Part shown: positions 11,334-23,795 of the stretch, one piece after another
Layout: each line of letters starts with the position of its first letter
How positions within the stretch are numbered: the first letter of the stretch is position 1
NCBI GenBank assembly: GCA_032622095.1
Contig: CP136067.1
Location: 93,054,707-93,118,706 of the forward strand
Length of the DNA: 64,000 nucleotides
Direction of reading: 5' to 3'
Source of the DNA: Siphonodentalium dalli
Lineage: Eukaryota > Mollusca > Scaphopoda > Gadilida > Siphonodentaliidae
Notes under the pieces: model-generated
What the model was told of the DNA's origin: nothing
Databases searched by the model: none
Seen by the model: only the letters and a program-made list of their open reading frames with translations
Position numbers and translations under genes: made by a program

Positions 11334-12009
11334 TGTTCTCAAACAACGTCATTGGGACGCACTACTCGTTGACATAAACACATCTGCTTCATCGAGGGCC
11401 CAATTTTATAGTTTTATTAAAACTGACTACGGTTACCCAAATTACTTGAAGATTTTGCCGTCTATATAATCTATCGATATACCTCCTGAAGCTCAGAACT
11501 GCAAATCATAAACTGCCTATAGAATGCGCAAGATGGAATAAATCTCCAAATGATAATGACAATAGGATGTGCATCATATGTGGATAATATTTAGGAGACG
11601 AATACCATTTAGTTATCATATGTAGCCATTTGGATGAAATTAGAAAACAATATATTCCTGAATAATTTTGGAAGAACCGTACGAGAGAGAAATTTCATGG
11701 TCTCCTATCTCTTCAAAATATAAGCCTCATAAAAAGACTATGCACATTCCTAAGGTGTGCCTTTAAGAAGGTGTCTTATTGTATATAAGCGAAATCATTT
11801 ATTGTTATGGGTGAACAAATGTAATTATCATACTTGTTAAGTTTGTCGCCTATTATTGTGTAATCTAATTCAATTACTGCTTTATATATAACATGGACGT
11901 ATATATGAAATGAGCAATGATTAATGTGATACCCAAAGTTGTGTACATAGTGTAAATACGTTTTGCTTGTTTCACCGTTATGTGACTTGTGCAATAAATC
12001 AATCAATCA
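11334..12009 (+). pseudogene. LINE C-terminal domain and 3' end, copy 1
   Basis: This is collinear with 29690-30360. The protein part (to a TAA at 11786) carries a broken C-x2-C-x8-H-x4-C zinc-binding motif. The Cys-x2-Cys region at 11573-11590 is interrupted by a TAA where copy 2 reads through. The 3' UTR follows and ends TGTGCAATAAATCAATC; AATAAA at 11993 could serve as a polyadenylation signal. Confidence 0.85.
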
Positions 12010-13341
12010 GACGTGAGTTGGACACCAGCATATGTATTGTTTGAAATATTCCGATTAGTGGCACCCTTTTACCAGGAAGTGTAGACAACTGTTTTGGTGT
12101 GAGCGAGATATATTCATCCGACGAAGAGACGGACGCTGGTCCAGATAATCCTGAAAGTGGCAAATCAGAATCAGCTCAGGTACTATCGTTTTGAATCTTG
12201 GAAGTCATCATATGACTATTCGGCGCACCTATATACGGTTATGGCCACTATGGGCACTCAGTGGAGAATGGATTTCGAAATGCCACATCGCCATTATTAA
12301 TTGTGGGTTCATCCTTCCAGAAGGCTACGAGCTATGTTGGAACTGACAGATGGCTTAAGTTCGGTTTCCATCCATATGTTATGACCAAAAGTTGAAATTA
12401 GTATGTGAATATATCGACTTATTTTCTGGCCGCCAATTTGGCCACCATTTTAATTGTTAGATTTTTGCCAAACTCAAATGAATACTTCATATCAATGTTC
12501 CATATAAACATATAATTGTGGGTAGAATTCGCGAAACAATGACGCCCATCGTAAGAAAGTAAAGGAATGTAAGCTTGTATTCAAATTTCATCTTCGATTT
12601 GGAAAACCATTTCTTGCATGAGATGTAAGGCGATTGCTTCACCTCAGTATCTCCAACTCAACTGTCAGCATGGGTGGATTTGTCTCGACAATAATGCCCA
12701 ATAATGTGAATATGAGGGATTTTCGGTGTTTTTTTTTCTTCAAAATATGTCCGCCATTGTGGGCGCCATTTTGGATTTGATGGACTTATATTTGGATATA
12801 AGTTCTCAGAATCTGTTTTCCAAACTCTCAATAGTAAGCAGGTTGTGGAGCTGTCGTGACAATAACGCTCATTAATGTTAAAATCAGCTACTTTCGACGG
12901 TTTTTCTATTTCTGGTGTCCATTTTGGTCGCCATCGTAGATTTTGGGTGAATATTCCTCAACTCAGGTATAAGAGGAGTCCTAGCTCGAGAAGAGTATCT
13001 CCTGAACATATAAATACATGGGTGTTGTTGTGATAGCAATAGCATTCCTTCATTCGAAACAGACATCGCGTTATTAGCGTCGATTCGGCTTTGATCGGAT
13101 TATACCAGTATTTGTGAAAACGTGATATCGGTCAAGTTTATCCAGCAAGGAATGTATATTATGGTCCCTGTGCGTTCGTCAATAACTCTTCTGTGTGAAA
13201 AATCACACCAATATGCCCATACTTTCCTACAGAGATAAACGAAAGATGGTGAACTATCAAAAAATAGTTAATTTTAACATTTCCGCCGCCATGTTGGATT
13301 TTGTTTTCGGATTTTTGCCTAGTTTGTAAGGGTTGTATATT
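12010..13341. other. Non-coding, repeat-like interval
   Basis: No gene was seen. The sequence has recurring phrases of the type GCCGCCATTTTGG or GGCGCCATTTTGG (about 12430, 12755, 12910, 13285), which also recur at 15840-16700 and in the arms of the large inverted repeat at 49.8-50.6 and 53.5-54.2 kb. This suggests old transposon-derived DNA of one family. Confidence 0.5.
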
Positions 13342-13482
13342 AGCATAACCATCACAATGTGGTCAATGAGCCGGTTCCAATAATATCCATATTTGTATGG
13401 TTTTATTGAGACAGACCGAAGATATTTTAGGCTGTTGAAGCTTTATTTGGCCGGTTTTGGCCGGTTTGTTGTGGGTAAAGGG
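13342..13482. mobile_element. Half copy of TTAA-type MITE (type 1)
   Basis: The sequence matches the long side of the complete element at 14173-14564 and ends GTGGGTAAAGGG next to TTAA (13483-13486). The other half is missing. Confidence 0.65.
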
Positions 13483-13600
13483 TTAAGTCCATATCATATT
13501 CGACAAGTACTGCTAACGTAACAAGGGAATATGTGCCAGTCCCTATAATAAATACTCCATAGCAATCAGCAGCCATCCCAAATGCCGTTCTTACCATTAA

Positions 13601-14042
13601 CCCTTTCAGTGCCAGGTCCGATTTTTGTATCAACCCATATACCCTGTGCCAATGCATTCTCTTATATATGCGAGTCGACCATATGTCGCCTCGCATATAT
13701 AAGAGAATGCATTGGCCTAACAAATTTTCATCATTTGTTATTATTTTTTACACTTTTTTTACAATTTTAATAATTTTTTCTTATATTCTTTAACAGACTT
13801 ATTTAGTAGGTTTAGTTCCAGGGAATCTTACGTTTTTCATGGGCATCAAACGTATTACTATGCATACTTGGTCCTAGTTTTGAGTTATAACATGCCCCTA
13901 AGGTTTTATCCAGTTTGTTTTTAAATTCGCCATAGCATGCTTAAGCATACCCAAAACAATTCAACCCAAAAAACATTTTTTAGGGCCGATTTTACAGACC
14001 ATAAATTACGGCCGATGAGATTGGCCCCTGGCACTGAAAGGG
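13601..14042. mobile_element. TTAA-flanked MITE (type 2), piggyBac-like
   Basis: The ends are CCCTTTCAGTGCCAGG at 13601 and its complement at 14042, each bordered by TTAA (13597-13600 and 14043-14046). TTAA duplication and CCCTTT termini are typical of piggyBac-derived MITEs. It contains one copy of the 69-bp hairpin module at 13648-13716. Confidence 0.75.
13648..13716. repeat. 69-bp hairpin module
   Basis: The arms start GCCAATGCATTCTCTTATAT and pair around a loop containing GTCGACCATATGTCGCC. This is the first of eleven copies in the window. Confidence 0.9.
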
Positions 14043-14198
14043 TTAAAGACACGCACTTTGCCCTTCTGAAATGTAACATTGAACTTTTATTAAGTATAAT
14101 ACCAATCTCTTCGTTTTACATCCGAGAATACAACGTCTGAATGGCGCACAATTGTAAGCATTTAGTTCTTAACCCTTTACCCAACAGAACGGCCCTGT

Positions 14199-14267
14199 GC
14201 CAATGCATTCTCTTATATATGCGAGTCGACCATAGGTCGCCTCGCATATATAAGAGAATGCAATGGC
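14199..14267. repeat. 69-bp hairpin module
   Basis: Same hairpin as 13648-13716 with a one-base change near the right end; first of two in this MITE. Confidence 0.9.
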
Positions 14268-14343
14268 TTAACACATTAAAAATTATACAAATTTTAAATA
14301 ATGTAAGAAAAAATGGTAAAAAGTGTTAAAAACATTTTTTTAG

Positions 14344-14415
14344 GACAATGCATTCTCTTATATATGCGAGGCGACCTATGGTCGACTCGCATAATATATA
14401 AGAGAATGCATTGGC
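14344..14415. repeat. Hairpin module, inverted orientation
   Basis: Same hairpin read from the other strand, judged by the loop (GGCGACCTATGGTCGAC). Confidence 0.9.
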
Positions 14416-14568
14416 ACAGGGCATAACTGTAACCATCACAATGTGGTCAATGAACCGGTTCCAATGATATCCATATTTGTATGGTGTTATTGAGACAGAC
14501 CGAAGATATTTTAGGCTGTTGAAGCTTTATTTTGGCGTTTTTGGCCGTTTTGTTGGGTAAAGGGTTAA

Positions 14569-17117
14569 CTCGGAAAAACTTTACCGGCGACAAACACAAA
14601 GCAGTTATTCCGCCAAATAGAGAAATATAATTCGTATTTAAAGATATATTATGTACTTGTTCGGGTGCATGAAACTAAGAAGTTAGTATTCAGGCACTAT
14701 ATACCAACTGGATGAATATATCATTCTACTAACATCGCCGAAAATTTCAAAGAAATCGACCTTACCACTCCATAAAAAAAACATCGTATGAACTACGCAC
14801 AATTGTAAATATTTACTTCTCGATTCGGGACGCAACTATCTGCGGTAAGCTTACGAATACGATTTCGCCATTGCGAATCACTGTATTTAATTATTATAAG
14901 AATGACGGGGTTTGTTGTCAATTTGGTTATACTATTTGTAAAAATTACTACTTTGAGCTAGATTATTCTCCATTTCTATTTTATCACTTTACCGGAGTGT
15001 TTCACATCACTTTAAGAAAGAATTTCCTTGTTGCCAATTTGAATACAAAATTTATGGGAGTAACCATTGTCTTCTCTATTCCCGCTTGATCACCTGGTCG
15101 AAGTTTTCGAAGTTACATTAAAGTATCTGTCTATTTGGACCTGACTTGTCATAGCAGAAGACCCCTATTCTTCCTATCAGAGCTTATAGTAACTGCATCT
15201 CTTGTGTTTTGTGGGGTCGGATAAAAAGTCCAAATTGTTGTTGCATTCATCACTATCAGTAAACTGTTGTTTCCAGGAGCTCATGTGGTAGTAAAGTGTT
15301 TATCAAATTAGAATGTGAATGGCGGAACTGTCCAGTCTAGTAACCGCGACTCAAATATAACACAGGACGTTATTATAATTAGTAAAGTGATGAACCAGGA
15401 TAATACACCCCCTATATTGTTTGACCTTCTAAGTCACTCACGGTGGCTTGGTTGTTTCTATGTAGAGTGGAATGGTGTCTTTATAATCGTATACCGCTGA
15501 TCACATTGCACAGTACATACTTTTGGAGTGAATATTTTGGGGTTTCCCAATGCTATCATATTAAGGATTTGAGAATGAAACATCGGTTTTTTGTTAATTT
15601 TTGGCAGGAATGATAATAAATTTCAAAATAGAGTTTCTCAGTGGCCTATTTATTAATGCAACCTATTCAAGTTAGCAAACAGAGTACAGACTAGCAGCAT
15701 TTGCCAGCACCAATCACTCAACCCGCAAAATATTCAACGGAGTCATGGTTCATTGCTTGTTGAATAGTTGGCAGGTTGGGTGGTTTGCTATATGATATGT
15801 AATGTTTTGAGTGACAATGAATATATATTATTTCTAAATTGATGGTGGCCATATTTGTTGCCATCTCAAATTAACATCAGCTTAATCTACAAGTGGATAG
15901 CTCTCGTACATATATGGGTGAATTTGAATGAGAACAGTATTTTTCTCTGTGTCATATGTGGGTTTTATGAGGTTATAGCAATAAAACCTACAAATTGTCA
16001 ATTTGAGATCTCACCCAGATATACCAACTGTGTGGATATATATTTATCAATCCGGTCCCTAAAATAGGACTTGGGGCCCCTTTTCTAAAAACAAACCGAC
16101 TTTTGTCAAAAACAAAAATGTTCTGTTGTTGAATGACTATACCCATACAATAACATATCCAACATCCCCATGATTTCGGGATGTGAAAGTCATACTTTTT
16201 GGGGTCAAAGGACAGGAATATGTAAACAAATTCGTGAAAATTGGAACTTCGTTAACAAAACAAATCTGCCTACCACAAACGCTCAGTTGTGATTCCTGAC
16301 TACTAAATGCGACCAAATAATAATATATCCAAAATGTTAATGCGTTTCTTTGAAGAAACTTCCTTTCTTTTGGGTAAAAAAAATGGTGAAAATTTGAATT
16401 TTAGTCTTGTAACGTGCATCTCCCAGGATTAAATTTCATCCATTTTTTGTTCGTAATTATGTCTGCTCAAACTGTTTTGACGTTAACATGTGGCCGGTAA
16501 TGTACCAGGCAATATGGCGACCAAGATGACCGCCATTTTTGGGAGTGTACTACTACTAACTTCAATGTCGTCTAGAGTTATTAACGTGACAGAAACATGA
16601 AACAAAACGAACTACTCTTGTTCCATGGCATATGCCTGCCATTTCATGCATAAGTTGACTGTAAAATATATAATGGCTGGCAAAATGGCAACCGGAAGTA
16701 GTAAAATTAACGTTTTACGGTATCATTTATCAGATCGTTTTCATTTGCAGGCGTAACTGGCTTGTTGTGCCAACATGCATGCTATCCAATCCTAATCCGA
16801 TAATAGTACGTCATATCTCGAAGATTTTACTATTCGTTGTCTCAAAAGTTTTCAAAATGACGGAGAAAATGGCGGTCAGAAGTAAAATATTGAAGTGTGT
16901 TTTTGTTTGTTTTATTTTTTGTTTTGATTTTGTGGATATTTTTGCTAAATCTTCACATATCGAATAAATGTATTGCCAATAAGTTGTGATATGTGTCACC
17001 ATACGAGTTTCCAAAATAATTCCAGACACGTTGTACACATCGGCTCCTCTCATAGTGTCATGTCCGTCATGTCGATCGGTAATGGTCGTGAGCCGGGCGT
17101 GTGATTCAAAACAATAT
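14569..17117. other. Non-coding interval
   Basis: No gene was recognised. 15540-17050 has the same style of text as 12010-13341 (recurring GGCCGCCATTTTTGG-like phrases, about 15845, 16500-16545, 16675, 16865). Short open frames occur but look random. Confidence 0.5.
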
Positions 17118-17153
17118 AGATAGATAGATAGACAGACAGATAGATAGATAGTT
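17118..17153 (+). repeat. GATA/GACA microsatellite
   Basis: Nine tetranucleotide units of GATA with two GACA variants. Confidence 0.9.
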
Positions 17154-17755
17154 GTCTGCGTGTAATCTCACTAAAACGTCCATATATATACAGTACTTGA
17201 GACATATATTATATCTTAAAATGTAAATTCAATTAATATGTATAAACGATCAGGCAAATTACACACAAGAAGCACAAACCAAATTCGCTATTAAGGGTCA
17301 GACGCACGTTTTGCATTCATCTAGGCAAAATTTGCAAGAGATTTTCAACCAAGAATTTCTCTGGATCTGTACTGCCGTACACTAACATTCTACATGTACT
17401 AAAAACATCTTAGTGACAAATGTCGCCAAAGTGGCAACATGTTATATACGTATATAATCGTTACAACGGCATGAAATTGCACAACGGACAAAACGTATTA
17501 AATATCAGTCATTATCTGCGAAATTACACATTGAATTGGAAGACGGCATTCTTTGCACGTGAGTTTTAGACTTTCGCTTTATTTTTCTCGATAACAGAAA
17601 ATGAGCCAATAAAGCTCGTCTGCTGTATGTACTTGGAAATATATCGTCTATACAGAAAATACTCTGTACATAACATGCTTTATGATACTGATAGAGTAAT
17701 TAGACGCAAAACACTTACCCTGTGGTAGATTCCGAGTGGTATATTACACTTTTTC
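17154..17755. other. Non-coding interval
   Basis: AT-rich sequence in which I see no gene, tandem repeat or transposon end. Confidence 0.5.
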
Positions 17756-18378
17756 GCACCTGATACAGACCAATGTTACTCTGTAGTAATACAAAACTAT
17801 TAGTTAAAATTCCTCAGTGATAAAGGGTATGTGGCATGCCACGCCAGCCGTTGAGGCATGCCAATATCCCATAATATGTCAAATATAGCGAATTATCGAA
17901 ATATGAAATACCACGAAAAAGCGAAATAGGAAAATACAGCGAAATTGCGGAATAAAAAATGCATCGAAATGACGAAATAGCGCGAATTATGAAATAAGAA
18001 ATTATTTTTATTAACTAAATAACGGAGATATTTGAAGAAGTGTTTTTGACGAAATAACGGGCATATTTGGAGAAGTTTTTTAAAGAGCGTACCCCAACCC
18101 TCCCCCAAACCCACCCACCCAAGAGAAGAATTTTACTTATATTTCACCACAGTTGATCTATTGTGGTGTTGTTATTTATAATACAAATCGGCGTTATTTC
18201 GTAAATATACATTCTTTATAGAGTTATTACCCTGTGGCAATGTTACGATTTTAGCTTGTCAAAGAACATGTGGCATGCCTCAACGGCTGGCGTGGCATGC
18301 TACATACCCTATATCACTGAGGAATTTTAACTAATAGTTTTGTATTACTACAGAGTAACATTGGTCTGTATCAGGTGC
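17756..18378. mobile_element. Fold-back element with 108-bp inverted repeats
   Basis: 17756-17863 and 18271-18378 are near-perfect reverse complements (outer end GCACCTGATACAGACC, inner end GTTGAGGCATGCC). The 400-bp spacer is non-coding and has two short repeats containing AAATAACGG.CATATTTG.AGAAG. No clear target duplication was seen. Confidence 0.75.
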
Positions 18379-18829
18379 TTTTTCGAGTCCATTTCTTGTT
18401 ATAGAATGTATACGCAGTGTAAACCATTAGACCACGGACCTCCACATCATATATAATTATATCGCTCGTATGTGGTCAACTACAGTAATGCCCTACGTAA
18501 TCTACCCCTTACTTACCCTCGATTACTTAGGGAATTACTGTATATATAATATTCCATTGTTGTCCCTCACAAACGACCGCGGGGGACACCTAAATGGGTT
18601 CCGTACGTCAGTAACAACTTTGGAGTTCTCAATCTCAGTTATCGTGTGTCGGATTTCAAGTGTAATTGATACTCGAATGAACAGTGATGGGATGCGCACA
18701 TGGAACGAATATCGTCGATTCATTATTTGCAGAGCTATAGCTGTTGTAGTAAACAGGTATTTGTGCCAACTTTGGATCTCAAGATATCAGTCACGGTGTG
18801 TCATTTCGCCAAATTTGGGCGGTTCTCTG
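18379..18829. other. Non-coding interval
   Basis: A 131-codon frame (18470-18865) lies here but has no domain, and its end runs into a dispersed repeat, so it is not called a gene. Confidence 0.45.
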
Positions 18830-19904
18830 ATGGCGGTTTCTCGTCTGACGTGTGTGTCGGGATAGAGAAGGTGGAGGATTTGTGTAAATGTTAGCCCAAA
18901 CTACATTTCCAAGTAACGATGGTTTGTTGTTTATTTTGAGGAATCATATCACATCAGATGAATTCAGCCCAAATATGTTAACAGTTGTCGTGTAAAACAT
19001 TTGCAGTAGGTTAGCGTTATTTTGTATATGCGGATGTCGTTTAACATGTGGAATATAGACTACTACGTTTATTTTGAGGAATCATATCACATCAGATGAA
19101 TTCAGCCCAAATATGTTAACAGTTGTCGTGTAAAACATTTGCAGTAGGTTAGCGTTATTTTGTATATGCGGATGTCGTTTAACATGTGGAATATAGACTA
19201 CTACGTTTGAACGGCATGTGCATTTGTCGTTTTTTTAATTATAACAAGATGATAATCAATAACAGAGGCAGTCTCTGTCAAATACAGTCGCTCTATTTAC
19301 GATACTAATTGGGGAACTTTCTAAATAAAATTACGCGTAAACCAGCGTAAACTGATACCTGCTGCAAATGATAGAAGGTGCCGGAATCGGCCTACTCGCC
19401 CCAGGGCTAACTCGCCCCAGTCGACGTGTGTCAGTTCGGTACACACTATAACATGTATACTGAGGCTGAGGCCGGCTAGGAATAAAAGGTGTATACGGGG
19501 TGTTATATGGCGTTTGGTCCGTTGTTTCTCAATGAATATTATTGAAATTTGGTGTATATGTCCGGGCTGGTACATGGAATACAATAACGTTTGAATTGTT
19601 TTTAAATTTACAAATGTGTTGATTTTATTCAAAATTTTTCGTTATGAAACACACTATACGCGTCATGCATGTCGATATCTAGTAGTACTTAGAAAAAATT
19701 TCAGCTTTCCAGATTCATAATCGCTTCATTGACTGTAACAGATGATATTATCCCCCTCTTCGAATAGAGTGTCACTGAAACTTTATTTCTGTTAGACTGC
19801 CTGTAGTCACTGATTATATGTGGAAATAATCTGTAATAAGATGTAGCACTGTTTCATTTTATATTTACATGTAGTGCTGTTTTTCATACAACAATTCCAC
19901 CCAG
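18830..19904 (+). repeat. Dispersed repeat R, copy 1
   Basis: This is collinear with 39463-40828: the blocks starting TCTGACGTGTGTGTCGGGAT, the stretch with ACTCGCCCCAG, and the final ACAACAATTC.ACCC match between copies. Both copies stop at the same point, which suggests a mobile element end, but no inverted repeats or proteins were seen. Copy 1 carries a 138-bp tandem duplication absent from copy 2. Confidence 0.7.
18929..19204 (+). repeat. Tandem duplication, period 138 bp
   Basis: The block starting at TTTATTTTGAGGAATCATAT is repeated almost without change (GAGGAATCAT at 18938 and 19076). Near identity means the duplication is recent. Confidence 0.9.
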
Positions 19905-20028
19905 GCTTCTCAACGGTACGCAGTACCGGTACCGCGTAGTCGGGCATTTTTTGCGATAACGGTATTGGTGTGCAGATCCGCCGTTACTCGGTACTGTGGT
20001 TGCATATATGCACGTTCGTAGATCAGCA

Positions 20029-20211
20029 GGCTGTTTGGCAAAATACAGTAGTATCAAGTTTCGCTCTTTAAAATACACGCGATGCACATCGATCGTGGTT
20101 GTATTCATGGCGCGAGAGGTCGGCTACGGAAGGGTGGTTCCTGGTTTTTATGTGTCTATTATAACTCTTCCATTGTTGAATTCCAATTCTTTGAAAGCAC
20201 GGCCTTGTGAT
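20029..20211 (+). repeat. Direct repeat flanking the hAT element, left copy
   Basis: About 180 bp from CAGCAGGCTGTTTGGCAAAA recur at 21619-21797 with few differences. Confidence 0.85.
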
Positions 20212-21454
20212 CAGGGATGTGGCTAGAGGCTCTCCGCTGGGGGGATGTCCACCTTGGGAATTTCCAACTGCACCCCCCCCCCCCTTGAGTCGCAATCACA
20301 CCAACACAACTTTTTGCATAATTCCATTTGCACCCCCCCCCCCCCCCTTGAGTCGAAATCACACCGACACAACTTTTTGCATAATTCCATTTGCACCCTC
20401 CCCCCTTGAGTCGGAATCGTACCAACACAACTTTTTGCATATTTCCATTTGCACCCCCCCCCCCTTGTACCTCATGCTCAGGCCTAATTTCCTATATATT
20501 CATAAGCCATGCTTCTATTTTCCCAGTATGAGAACATTAAGATATTTTAACCTGAAAATTGCCCCCCAAAAAACAACTAGTGATCTAATTCCAGACAAAT
20601 GCACACAGCTACCGACAACAGACCAGGAAACACCGGGCCGACCATGGTTGTTCGGCCCGGTGTGAGAAAATTTTGAAAACTATACAAGAAAATCGCAAAT
20701 CCTAGCATCAAGACTGGCCTCAACTGAAGCTTTCCTAGTGTTGGAAATTTCAAACCTCATACTCCCCCTCAGGTTGGAAAATTCTTCAACTGATGACCAT
20801 TTATGTCTACAAGTTTGACCAAATGTAGTAAAATATTGTTTTGCTAAACTAATTAGCAGTTTTGTATTGGCCATGTGAATGGGGCAATGACACACCGGGC
20901 CGACCATGGTTCGGCCCGGTGTGCGAAAATTTTGAAATCTGAACAAGAAAATCGCAAAATCCTAACATCTAGACTAGCCTCAAGCCTTCCTACTGTTCGA
21001 AATTTCAAACCCTACACCCCCACTTAGGTTGGAAATTTTCCAACTGATGACAATTCCAATGACAATGTTGACCAATTGTATGACAATATTGTTTTCTTAA
21101 ATTAACTAGAAGTTTTTGACTGGCCACGGGGGAGAGACCAGGACACAAGCTTTCCAAGTGTTGGAAATTTCCAACCTGTCACCCCCCTAAGGTTGGAAAA
21201 TTTCCAACTGATGACCGTTTCTGTCAAAATTTTTGACCAAAAATAGGAACATATGCAAATATTGGTCGAAAAACAATAAATTCCCCCAATAAATTGTTTT
21301 ATAATCAAACTACAAGAACATTTTCAACCTATTGTTGGTGTGAAATTTCGTTGTGGCAGGTATGAAATTTCCAACTATTGAAAATATAGCTCTCTGCTGG
21401 GGGGTGAGACACCCCCCCCCCCCCCCCACACCCCCCCCTCTAGCCACATCCCTG
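20212..21454. mobile_element. hAT-type non-autonomous element, 8-bp target duplication
   Basis: The ends are CAGGGATGTGGCTAGAG at 20212 and its complement at 21454, and CTTGTGAT stands on both sides (20204-20211 and 21455-21462): 8 bp and a CAGGG start, as in hAT elements. The interior is made of tandem repeats: three units of about 60 bp with C-runs (20277-20460), then about three units of about 250 bp with paired TTGGAAA/TTTCCAAC motifs and, in two of them, the palindrome CACCGGGCCGACCATGG (20632-20662, 20893-20923). There is no transposase. Confidence 0.85.
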
Positions 21455-21462
21455 CTTGTGAT

Positions 21463-21940
21463 ATTGTTTTAATCTTCAAAGATTATTTTGTGTTGGGAAC
21501 TTGTGATTGCAACTTATGTTTTTGCCTTTATTTTTGTCCAGTTCTGGCATTTATACATTAAACACAGTTACAATTTATTATCATTTATTCACCAACGACC
21601 TCACCCACACAGCAGGCTGTTTGGCAAAATACAGTAGTATCAAGTTTCGCTCTTTAAACTACATGCGATGCACATCGGTCGTGATTGTATTCATGGCGCG
21701 ATAGGTCAGTCACGGAAGGGTGGTTCCTGGTTGTATGTGTCTATTATAACTCTTCAATGGTTGAATTCCAATTCTTTGAAAGCACGGCCTTGTGATATTG
21801 TTTTAATCTTCAAAGATTATTTTGTGTTGGGAACTTGTGATTGCAACTTATGATTTTGCCTTTATTTTTGCCCAGTTGTGGCAATTATACACTAAACCCA
21901 GTTACAATTTCTTATCATTTATTCACCAACGACCCACCAC
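21463..21940 (+). repeat. Repeats to the right of the hAT element
   Basis: 21619-21797 repeats 20029-20211. The stretch after the hAT insertion (about 21461-21600) is repeated at 21796-21935. A unit of about 340 bp was therefore tandemly duplicated, and the left copy then received the hAT element. Confidence 0.8.
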
Positions 21941-23534
21941 AAGTATGGCCCACACGTTTTGATTAATCACACACACACTTACCCGTTCACATATCGTATC
22001 AGTTTGCATATATAAGGTAGACCATTTTGAATTTAAATGGGACTAATGGAACCTCCAGTTATATAATAAAATTGGGAACGAATATCCACGAACCGTGCAC
22101 AATGTACATGTCATTTGCTGAATAGACATGATAGTTCATATTTGGTATAGGAACTCGTGGAGAGAAATTGTTGCCTAACTTGACTCATTATTGTTTAGAT
22201 TTAAAATAGCCGACCGCGCGAGTTTGAAAATACATTTATTCTGATTGAATATTGTGAAGTGGCAACCACCGACGTGTGTCGCGTTACTTTCTATCAGTTT
22301 ATCACACACATAAATCAGCGTATCCCTATAGGTTATTTTTTTATTTTGGCTACTTTCGGGACCAACCAACCCAATGTTCTACTATTTTATGTATGTATAC
22401 GTTTTTACTGCAATTTTCTGGCATCCATCCCATTTATTTTTATTTTTTATAAAGTCTTGCTCATTACTTTCAGTTTCCGATAACCATAAAGAATTTTAAC
22501 TAATACTTTCATACAAACACATTTATAAAAGTAACTAAACGGTCAATAATTTTTCGAGGACATCTTTATATGCAGGGCCTACCTGCCAATCAGAATATGA
22601 CTAAAATAACTCATGTTATGGTAGGGTAAGTGGTGACATTTTCGAATGAACAAGTCAACTTTACAAAAATTACAAAGCCGCTAGGTGCACCAAGAAGGAA
22701 AATGTTCAGGTACATGTAAGTCGGGCATTTTGTCATGTTCAAAAAATTAAAGAATGCTCGTTTAGCGACAAATATCTTATGTGACTTGGTCTCTGTACCT
22801 TCACATGTGGGGATCAGTAAATACACAGTACTGTATTGAATCCAGGACATGTGCATTGTACAACGAAGGTACTGTTCCAAACATTTATTGATGCAGCATA
22901 CATGGGCTTACATGCATAACTAAGCTGTCCGATCATGCAGTGACAGATACGTCGTATACAAATGAAAATTACCGTTCAACGAGTCGCACAATCGTCGTTG
23001 TCATGGTCGAAGCGGGGCATTGTCAAATAGTTGACACTGTTACTGCATTTCTGTGTGTAGTTTAATCGAATATTGCGTCAACGGAGGTACGAATTTGACA
23101 AATAATACATTTATGCTTATCAAAGCTTACGTTGGATGTTAATTTTCGCACTGTTAATGTCCCCTTGTAGCCCAAGAAAACACTTTTTGCGATCGGTTCG
23201 CGGTTTGATCGGATTATCCAGACTTGACCGAGCCGATTGTGACTCATTTTATGTATTGATCGCATATTGGTATGTATTCCGTGTGATGATATACCCCCCA
23301 GTTGGTTGCAAATCAGGAACGATAACTCTATCCGAAGTACATGACCTATATTCACGGAAGTACATGACCTATATTCTCCACAGTCCGCCCACGCATTGCA
23401 TCATGGTCTATTTGTATGCCGGTTAGGCATGTCCGGACATGACCCCGCTGGTTAACTCCCGCCTTCTCCCTATGAACGGTATATTATCTACATGTATATC
23501 ACGTGAGGACCTTGGTGGGGATAGCTTCAGTCTT
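21941..23534. other. Non-coding interval
   Basis: No gene, RNA or transposon end was recognised. Small open frames (for example 22259-22483, 23062-23426) show no domain and overlap on both strands. Confidence 0.45.
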
Positions 23535-23539
23535 GAATG

Positions 23540-23690
23540 TTAAAAGGACACTCGGTACTCATAGAGAATTTAAAGGGACACTAGGCACCTACTGTCGATG
23601 GTTGTTAAAGTGACACTAGGCTCTCACTATGGATGAATGTTAAAGTGACACATGGCACACACTGTGGGATAATGTTAAAGTGACACTCGC
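23540..23690 (+). repeat. Minisatellite of about 35 bp units
   Basis: Five starts of the form TTAAAG.GACAC lie at 23540, 23569, 23604, 23640 and 23674. Confidence 0.8.
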
Positions 23691-23697
23691 ATTGAAA

Positions 23698-23795
23698 ACT
23701 TTAAAAAATTCAAAACTTCAAAAATTTCAAAAACTTCAAAAATTTCAAAAACTTCAAAAAAATCAAATTTTCCAAAAACTTAAAAAATTAAACAA
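23698..23795 (+). repeat. A-rich low-complexity tract
   Basis: Short repeats of the form AACTTCAAAAATTTCAAA; the Lys/Gln-rich frame across it is a by-product. Confidence 0.85.

Larger units (their letters stand above)
1..12009 (+). mobile_element. LINE (non-LTR retrotransposon) copy 1, split by three nested insertions
   Basis: LINE coding pieces lie in order along the plus strand: an open N-terminal frame (2-239), an APE-type endonuclease (2469-3025), a linker and reverse transcriptase fingers (3394-4419), an RT palm with YADD (7147-7680), and a C-terminal region with a 3' tail (11334-12009). Comparison with the second copy at 27152-30360 shows that the gaps are clean insertions at 240-2468, 4420-7040 and 8181-11333. 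The 3' end reads TGTGCAATAAATC followed by short CAAT-type repeats, as in copy 2. The layout fits the CR1/L2/Jockey group (APE endonuclease, RT, C-terminal zinc-binding motif), but the clade cannot be settled by eye. The element is dead, with many frameshifts and stops. The true 5' end lies before the window. Confidence 0.85.
14173..14564. mobile_element. TTAA-flanked MITE (type 1), piggyBac-like, complete
   Basis: The ends CCCTTTACCCAACAGAACGG and TTGGGTAAAGGG are flanked by TTAA (14169-14172, 14565-14568). Two hairpin modules lie inside; the left end is 26 bp from its hairpin and the right end 149 bp from its own. It is the reverse orientation of the copies at 26558 and 38287. Confidence 0.8.

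Noticed and set aside
18470-18865. 131-codon ORF
   Set aside because: No domain, runs into a dispersed repeat, and shorter frames overlap it on the other strand.
20159-20665. Pro-rich and Gly-rich ORFs on both strands
   Set aside because: Products of C-rich tandem repeats in the hAT element.
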